Positions 5,999 to 9,639 of a stretch of 9,639 nucleotides of DNA are shown here, in pieces; positions within the stretch are counted from its first letter, which is position 1; every line of letters starts with the position of its first letter. Under the pieces are notes generated by a model, which saw only the letters and a program-made list of their open reading frames with translations, searched no databases and was not told the origin of the DNA. The stretch is from an uncultured Lachnospiraceae bacterium. GTDB taxonomy: Bacteria; Bacillota; Clostridia; Lachnospirales; Lachnospiraceae. The translations under genes and the position numbers were made by a program. The DNA is taken from NCBI GenBank assembly GCA_910587895.1, contig CAJUOE010000159.1, positions 1 to 9,639 on the forward strand. The letters are read 5' to 3'.

Positions 5999-6963
5999 AA
6001 TTTGCAATTTTAGCGCCGGGCGGCATTGCGCACAGCATGGCAAAGGCGGTAACAGAGCTTGCGCAGATAGAAAAGTATGCGGTGGCGTCCAGAGATTACG
6101 GACGTGCGGAAAAGTTTGCTGAACAATGGGGATTTGAGAAGGCGTATGGATCCTATGAAGAGATGGTGCAGGATCCCGAAGTGGAACTGGTCTATGTGGC
6201 GTCCCCGCATTCCCATCACTATGAACATGCCAGGCTTTGCATGGAACATGGCAAGCATGTGCTGGTGGAAAAGGCATTTACCGTAAATGCGAGGCAGGCA
6301 CGGGAACTGATGGTGCTATCGGAGAAGAAGGGACTGCTTCTGGCGGAGGCAATCTGGACGCGTTACATGCCGAGCCGCAAAATGATAGATGACCTTCTGG
6401 CAGACGGGGTTCTCGGGAATGTGACATCCCTGACGGCGAACCTTGGCTATATCCTTTCGCATGTGGAGCGGATGCAGGAGCCGGCGCTGGCAGGCGGCGC
6501 GCTGCTGGATCTGGGCGTGTACCCGATTAACTTTGCCTTGATGGCGTTCCATGGAGTGATAAAGGAAGTAAATGCGACTGCCGTCATGTCTCCCAAAGGC
6601 GTGGACTGGATGAACAGCATCACACTTACCTTTGAGGACGGGAAAATGGCGGTGCTCCACAGCGACATGCTGGCGCAGACCGACCGGCAGGGCGTTATCA
6701 GCGGGGATAAAGGCTATCTGGAAGTACAGAATATCAATAACTGTGAGGAAATCCGGGTATATGACCTGGACAGGAAACTGACGGCGCGTTATCAGGTTCC
6801 CGCGCAGATAAATGGCTACGAATACGAGGTGTTATCCTGTGTCCGCGCGATAGAGGCAGGTAAGACAGAGTGTGAGGAGATGCCGCACAGTGAGATTCTG
6901 CGGGTCATGGAGCTGTTAGATAAAATCCGCGGGCAATGGGGAATGATGTTTCCCTGTGAATAA
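5995..6963 (+). CDS. Gfo/Idh/MocA-family NAD(P)-dependent oxidoreductase
   Basis: This 322-residue cytoplasmic enzyme has an N-terminal Rossmann fold (about 1-118) and a C-terminal substrate/dimer domain. The family oxidises or reduces sugars, inositols or related polyols; this one most resembles the dihydrodiol-dehydrogenase-like branch by its AEAIWTRYMP segment (117-126) and GGALLDLGVYPINF (167-180). The dinucleotide motif reads LAPGGIA (6-12), with Ala where the first Gly usually stands. The catalytic Lys motif is VEKAF (K93), EKA rather than the usual EKP. ATGA overlap with the diguanylate cyclase stop, plus AAGGAG at 5979-5984, shows translational coupling. The length is normal for the family. 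It is the last gene before a bidirectional terminator. Substrate is unknown, and a link to c-di-GMP metabolism is not evident; co-expression may reflect a shared nutrient signal. Confidence 0.88.
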   Translation: MKFAILAPGGIAHSMAKAVTELAQIEKYAVASRDYGRAEKFAEQWGFEKAYGSYEEMVQDPEVELVYVASPHSHHYEHARLCMEHGKHVLVEKAFTVNARQARELMVLSEKKGLLLAEAIWTRYMPSRKMIDDLLADGVLGNVTSLTANLGYILSHVERMQEPALAGGALLDLGVYPINFALMAFHGVIKEVNATAVMSPKGVDWMNSITLTFEDGKMAVLHSDMLAQTDRQGVISGDKGYLEVQNINNCEEIRVYDLDRKLTARYQVPAQINGYEYEVLSCVRAIEAGKTECEEMPHSEILRVMELLDKIRGQWGMMFPCE

Positions 6964-6986
6964 GAACAGAAATGAAACGAATCTAT

Positions 6987-7018
6987 AAAACGCACGGTCT
7001 GCAATCGCCGTGCGTTTT
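6987..7018. terminator. Bidirectional intrinsic terminator between convergent operons
   Basis: AAAACGCACGG (6987-6997) pairs perfectly with CCGTGCGTTTT (7008-7018) around a 10-base loop. A T-run follows on the plus strand (7015-7019), and the A-run at 6987-6990 becomes a T-run on the minus strand. It therefore serves both the oxidoreductase gene ending at 6963 and the ABC importer operon ending at 7032. Confidence 0.92.
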
Positions 7019-7031
7019 TCTATCACAAATG

Positions 7032-7817
7032 TTATCCCTGGGTAAAACGCGAAAGGAACTGCCTGGTGCGTTCTTCTTTGGGATTTTCAAATACCTGTGC
7101 AGGATCCCCCTGTTCCAGAATACATCCATCGTCCATGAAAATCACATGGTTTGCCACATCGCGGGCAAACGCCATTTCGTGCGTGACAATCACCATCGTG
7201 GTATTCTGTTCGGCGAGTTCTTTCATGACTTTTAGAACTTCCCCGGTAAGCTCGGGGTCAAGCGCGGAAGTCGGTTCATCGAAACAGAGGATATCGGGCT
7301 GGAGCGCCAGCGCCCTTGCAATCGCCACGCGCTGGCATTGTCCTCCCGACAGCTGGTGTGGATAGTTCGTCATGCGGTCGCCAAGCCCCATCTGTTCCAG
7401 CAATGCTTTGGCCTGTCCCTCAATTTCTTCGTGAATTTTTTTGCGCTCTGTCTTGTAATTGGGCTGTTCCTTTGCCAGTAGCTCTTTTGCCAGCATAACG
7501 TTCTGAAGAGCCGTATACTGGGGGAACAGGTTGAAGGACTGAAAGACCAGTCCGAAATGCAGCCGTTTTTTACGGATTTGCGATTCCTGCTGTGTTTTGG
7601 GGTCTTCAGCGTCGAACAGAGTCTCGCCGTTTACGCGGATGACGCCTTTGTCCGGACGTTCCAGAAAGTTCAGGCACCGCAGCAGCGTGGTCTTTCCGCT
7701 GCCGGAAGAACCGATGATGGAGACGACCTGTCCTTTTTCCAGAGAGAAGCTGATGTCTTTTAGGACCTCCGTGCGGTCAAAATATTTTCGAATGTGTTCT
7801 ACTTCCAAAATTGGCAT
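7032..7817 (-). CDS. Amino-acid ABC transporter ATP-binding protein (GlnQ type)
   Basis: This 261-residue cytoplasmic ATPase powers the importer encoded with it. Walker A is GSSGSGKTT (36-44), the signature is LSGGQ (156-160, followed by Cys161 where Gln is usual), Walker B is ILCFDE (176-181) and the switch histidine is H213. The N-terminal MPILEVEHIRKYF and the C-terminal ENPKEERTRQFL are typical of the polar amino-acid (PAAT) subfamily. An insert of about 20 residues, rich in charge (about 115-135), follows the Q-loop region, as in many Firmicutes members. The ATG at 7817 has AGGAGG at 7830-7825 with a 7-base spacing, which overlaps the stop of the permease gene 11 bases upstream, so the two are co-translated. 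Specificity lies with the binding protein, not here. Confidence 0.95.
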   Translation of the reverse strand: MPILEVEHIRKYFDRTEVLKDISFSLEKGQVVSIIGSSGSGKTTLLRCLNFLERPDKGVIRVNGETLFDAEDPKTQQESQIRKKRLHFGLVFQSFNLFPQYTALQNVMLAKELLAKEQPNYKTERKKIHEEIEGQAKALLEQMGLGDRMTNYPHQLSGGQCQRVAIARALALQPDILCFDEPTSALDPELTGEVLKVMKELAEQNTTMVIVTHEMAFARDVANHVIFMDDGCILEQGDPAQVFENPKEERTRQFLSRFTQG

Positions 7818-7828
7818 TTGCCTTCCTC

Positions 7829-8515
7829 CTACTTAAAATAATCCAGTTTTTTCTCTAACCGCCCAAGGAGGACTGTCAGAATGCCGTTCCAGAGCAGATA
7901 ATATACCGCGGTAAAAAACATCGGCCAGATGGCGCCGGAGATTCCCTGAGAACCCTTCATGAACGCCTGTCCTGCCCAGATAATCTCCTGTAAGGCGATA
8001 ATACGCGCCAGTGAGGTGTCTTTTACGAGCGTGATGATTTCGTTTGACATGGGCGGAACAATCCGCTTAATCATCTGTAACAGCGTGATTTTAAAGAAAA
8101 TCTGTCCCTTCGTCATTCCGAGCACCAGCCCGGCTTCTTCCTGCCCCACCGGTACCCCCTGGATGCCGCCGCGGTAAATTTCCGAGAAATAGCAGGCATA
8201 ATTTAAAATGAAAGAAACAGAAGCGGCAAAAAAGCGTCCGGTTTCGCCGCCGCCCCAGATAGGATTATGCAGTACCAGCCCGGGGAAATAATAGATGATT
8301 AAAAGCTGAATCATCAGGGGGGTTCCCCTGATAATCCAGACAATGAATTTTGTAAAGTAACTTAACGGCCGGAAACGGGACATAGAGCCAAAGGCGATAA
8401 TCAGTCCCAGCGGAAACGCGCCGATCAGCGTTACAAAGAATAATTTTAATGTCTGCAGAAAGCCGATGTTCAATGCTTTCAGGACGATAGGAAGTTGTTC
8501 CAGAATCTGTTCCAT
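7829..8515 (-). CDS. Amino-acid ABC transporter permease (HisM/GlnP type)
   Basis: This 228-residue inner-membrane permease has about five hydrophobic helices and the EAA loop that docks the ATPase (EEAGLVLGMTKGQIFFKI, about 126-143), followed by RIVPPMSNEIITLVKDTSL, a segment well conserved in PAAT permeases. The frame stays open upstream to an ATG at 8611, but that would add 32 unhydrophobic residues and overlap the binding-protein gene by 44 bases. The ATG at 8515 (MEQILEQLPIVLKAL) has AGGA seven bases before it and gives the usual family length, so it is chosen. It sits between the binding protein (52-base gap) and the ATPase (11-base gap). Only one permease gene is present, so the transporter is presumably a homodimer of this subunit. 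Confidence 0.93.
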   Translation of the reverse strand: MEQILEQLPIVLKALNIGFLQTLKLFFVTLIGAFPLGLIIAFGSMSRFRPLSYFTKFIVWIIRGTPLMIQLLIIYYFPGLVLHNPIWGGGETGRFFAASVSFILNYACYFSEIYRGGIQGVPVGQEEAGLVLGMTKGQIFFKITLLQMIKRIVPPMSNEIITLVKDTSLARIIALQEIIWAGQAFMKGSQGISGAIWPMFFTAVYYLLWNGILTVLLGRLEKKLDYFK

Positions 8516-8567
8516 AAGTGTTCCTGCCTTCTTTTGCTGTGATATTCCGGTATTTTGGATACGCGTC

Positions 8568-9371
8568 CTACTGTTCGATGACAGCAGCCTGAACGCCGTA
8601 TTTCTCTGCACATTCCGTCATGCTGCCGTCCTTATAGCTGGAGGCAAAGAAGTCGTTCAATGCGCCGGCCAGGTCAGATCCTTTGCGGAATCCAACGCCG
8701 TACTTTTCGCTGTTCAATCCAACCGTATAAGTCAGGTCAGCGTAGCTGGTGCCTTCCCCTACCATGGCAGCGGCCATCAGAGAGTCGATGACAGCAGCGT
8801 CAGAAGTTCCGGCTGCGACTTCCATCAGCGCGTCTGCCTGCGCCTTTACGGCTGTATAATTCAATTCCAGTGCGGATACCTCTTTCTCCCCTGCGCTTCC
8901 TGCCTCTACAGCGAACGTAAGGTCAGACAGGCTGTCCGTATCCTGGTACTGGTCTGCTTTGTCCTTGGGCACGATGACAATCTGCGCATTGTTGCAGTAT
9001 GCATTGGAACACTCCATAGCGCTTGTCACCTCATCGGTGAGCGTCATGCCATTCCATACGCAGTCGATGGTCTTGCCTTCCAGCTCCATAATCTTGTTGT
9101 CCCAGTCAATTTCCACGAATTCAGCGGTAACGCCGAGGCTCTCAGCGAAAGCTTTTGCCATGTCTGCGTCAAATCCAATCCAGTCGCCGTTCTCGTCCTT
9201 GTAATCCATGGGCTCAAAATCTGTGATGCCGACAACCAGCGTTCCTTTTTCTTTGACATATGCCAGATCGCCGTCTTTGGCGGAGCCGGACGTCTCGGAA
9301 TCGGATTTTCCGCAGGCAGCCAGTGACAATGTCATAGCGAATGTCAACATAAGTACAAGTATCTTCTTCAT
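8568..9371 (-). CDS. Lipoprotein amino-acid-binding protein of the ABC importer (SBP_bac_3)
   Basis: This 267-residue surface lipoprotein captures the ligand for the permease. It opens with a type II signal peptide, MKKILVLMLTFAMTLSLAAC, with Cys20 the lipidated residue, then a Ser/Gly-rich linker (21-33). The mature part has the family-3 solute-binding fold, with GTLVVGITDFEPMDY (43-57) and GFDADMAKAFAESLG (66-80). The usual T-x-x-R motif that holds the ligand alpha-carboxylate reads TDEV here (112-115), with Val in place of Arg, while D196 in the second lobe is kept. An ATG at 9425 is also in frame but would bury the signal peptide; 9371 is preceded by AAGGGAG and is chosen. First gene of the operon, promoter at 9453-9481. 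Specificity uncertain: polar amino acid or related compound. Confidence 0.93.
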   Translation of the reverse strand: MKKILVLMLTFAMTLSLAACGKSDSETSGSAKDGDLAYVKEKGTLVVGITDFEPMDYKDENGDWIGFDADMAKAFAESLGVTAEFVEIDWDNKIMELEGKTIDCVWNGMTLTDEVTSAMECSNAYCNNAQIVIVPKDKADQYQDTDSLSDLTFAVEAGSAGEKEVSALELNYTAVKAQADALMEVAAGTSDAAVIDSLMAAAMVGEGTSYADLTYTVGLNSEKYGVGFRKGSDLAGALNDFFASSYKDGSMTECAEKYGVQAAVIEQ

Positions 9372-9405
9372 AATGTATATTCTCCCTTTCCTTGATAATG
9401 TGGAT

Positions 9406-9429
9406 AAATGTGCCAAAACGGACACATTT
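9406..9429 (-). promoter_or_regulatory. Hairpin in the 5' leader of the ABC importer mRNA
   Basis: On the minus strand AAATGTGTC (9429-9421) pairs with GGCACATTT (9414-9406) through nine pairs, one a G-U wobble, around a six-base loop CGTTTT. It lies between the predicted start (near 9446) and the ribosome site. No T-run follows, so it is not a terminator. It may stabilise the mRNA or bind a regulator; nothing more can be said. Confidence 0.4.
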
Positions 9430-9452
9430 CCTGATATGAAAGCTACGCCAAT

Positions 9453-9481
9453 ATACTAACAAGCTAGCATATTAAAGTCAA
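9453..9481 (-). promoter_or_regulatory. Promoter of the ABC importer operon, with an imperfect palindrome
   Basis: On the minus strand TTGACT (9481-9476), a 17-base spacer and TAGTAT (9458-9453) form a sigma-A-type promoter with a near-consensus -35 and a weaker -10. The predicted start is near 9446, giving a leader of about 75 bases. The spacer and -10 overlap the imperfect palindrome ATnCTAnCnnGnTAGnAT (9453-9470), which could be an operator for a repressor. Confidence 0.6.
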
Positions 9482-9522
9482 GTGTTTTAAAAATTCTTAT
9501 AGGGATTTATGGAAAAAGGGTA

Positions 9523-9551
9523 TGGAAGAAACGAAAGATATCCGCTATAAT
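9523..9551 (+). promoter_or_regulatory. Possible promoter for a divergent plus-strand gene
   Basis: A perfect -10 box TATAAT (9546-9551) is preceded at 17 bases by TGGAAG (9523-9528), a weak -35. It points off the right edge of the window, away from the ABC importer operon. The 9480-9589 stretch shows no open frame of note, in keeping with an intergenic regulatory region. Confidence 0.45.
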
Positions 9552-9589
9552 GGGAATTAAGTTGTTGGAAATATATCGGGAAAGGGAAA

Positions 9590-9639
9590 ATGGTAAATGC
9601 AATGATGAGGAAACACACGAAACGCACGGGATCAGACCG
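9590..9639 (+). CDS. Possible first codons of an unidentified gene (cut by the window edge)
   Basis: An ATG at 9590 opens a frame reading MVNAMMRKHTKRTGSD to the edge, with further ATGs in frame at 9602 and 9605. GGGAAAGGG (9578-9586) precedes it, at only three bases for 9590 and fifteen for 9602, so the true start is unclear. It lies about 40 bases downstream of a possible promoter. Sixteen basic, hydrophilic residues are too few to name a family, and the call rests on position alone. Confidence 0.35.
   Translation, partial: MVNAMMRKHTKRTGSD

Noticed and set aside
8469..8480. Near copy of the leader-stem sequence (TGAAAGCATTG on the minus strand)
   Set aside because: It differs at one base, lies inside conserved permease coding sequence and has no partner arm, so it is probably coincidence.
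8516..8611. Upstream extension of the permease frame to an ATG at 8611
   Set aside because: It adds 32 polar residues not typical of the family and overlaps the binding-protein gene. The ATG at 8515 has a ribosome site and gives the usual length.
8466..9326. Long plus-strand open frame (286 codons) opposite the ABC importer genes
   Set aside because: It lies antisense to the well-identified permease and binding-protein genes, has no family resemblance and no ribosome site, and is explained as a shadow of their codon bias.
9372..9425. Upstream extension of the binding-protein frame to an ATG at 9425
   Set aside because: It would place 18 residues before a perfect lipoprotein signal peptide. 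The ATG at 9371 has its own AAGGGAG ribosome site.

Overview
The window looks like chromosome from a gut-type Gram-positive Clostridia, most likely a Lachnospiraceae relative. The signs are strong AGGAGG-type ribosome sites, sigma-A-like promoters, moderate GC, a Clostridia-style lipoprotein amino-acid ABC system, an AgrC/AgrA-type kinase and LytTR regulator, and a Cache-GGDEF protein. I see no mobile element, tRNA, rRNA, CRISPR array or known riboswitch class.

Layout. (1) The left edge (1-284, minus) is the 5' part of an OPT-family oligopeptide transporter gene. It diverges from a plus-strand operon across a compact intergenic region with two face-to-face promoters and a perfect 7-bp inverted repeat. 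(2) The operon at 428-3905 encodes an 11-helix NSS/SNF sodium-coupled transporter, a LytTR response regulator and an AgrC-like GHKL sensor kinase. No agrB or agrD gene is present, and a transporter gene sits beside the two-component pair instead. The regulator gene has a ribosome site separated from its start by a perfect hairpin. (3) At 3891-4033 a direct repeat, an extended -10 promoter and a long terminator-like stem form a leader for the next unit. (4) That unit is a membrane Cache-HAMP-GGDEF protein (4052-5998, SGDEF active-site variant) whose stop codon overlaps the start of a Gfo/Idh/MocA oxidoreductase gene (5995-6963). (5) A bidirectional terminator (6987-7018) separates it from a convergent minus-strand operon for a polar amino-acid ABC importer: lipoprotein binding protein, permease, ATPase (9371 down to 7032), with its own promoter at 9453-9481. 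(6) The last 160 bases hold a possible divergent plus-strand promoter and perhaps the first codons of another gene.

How it fits together. Peptide uptake, sodium-coupled amino-acid-type uptake and ABC amino-acid uptake surround two sensory modules (kinase/LytTR and c-di-GMP synthesis). The region reads as a nutrient-sensing and uptake neighbourhood. The most unusual parts are regulatory: the hairpin-spaced ribosome site of the LytTR gene, and the direct-repeat, promoter and terminator-like leader ahead of the diguanylate cyclase gene. Ligands, and the link between the two-component system and the diguanylate cyclase, are inference.
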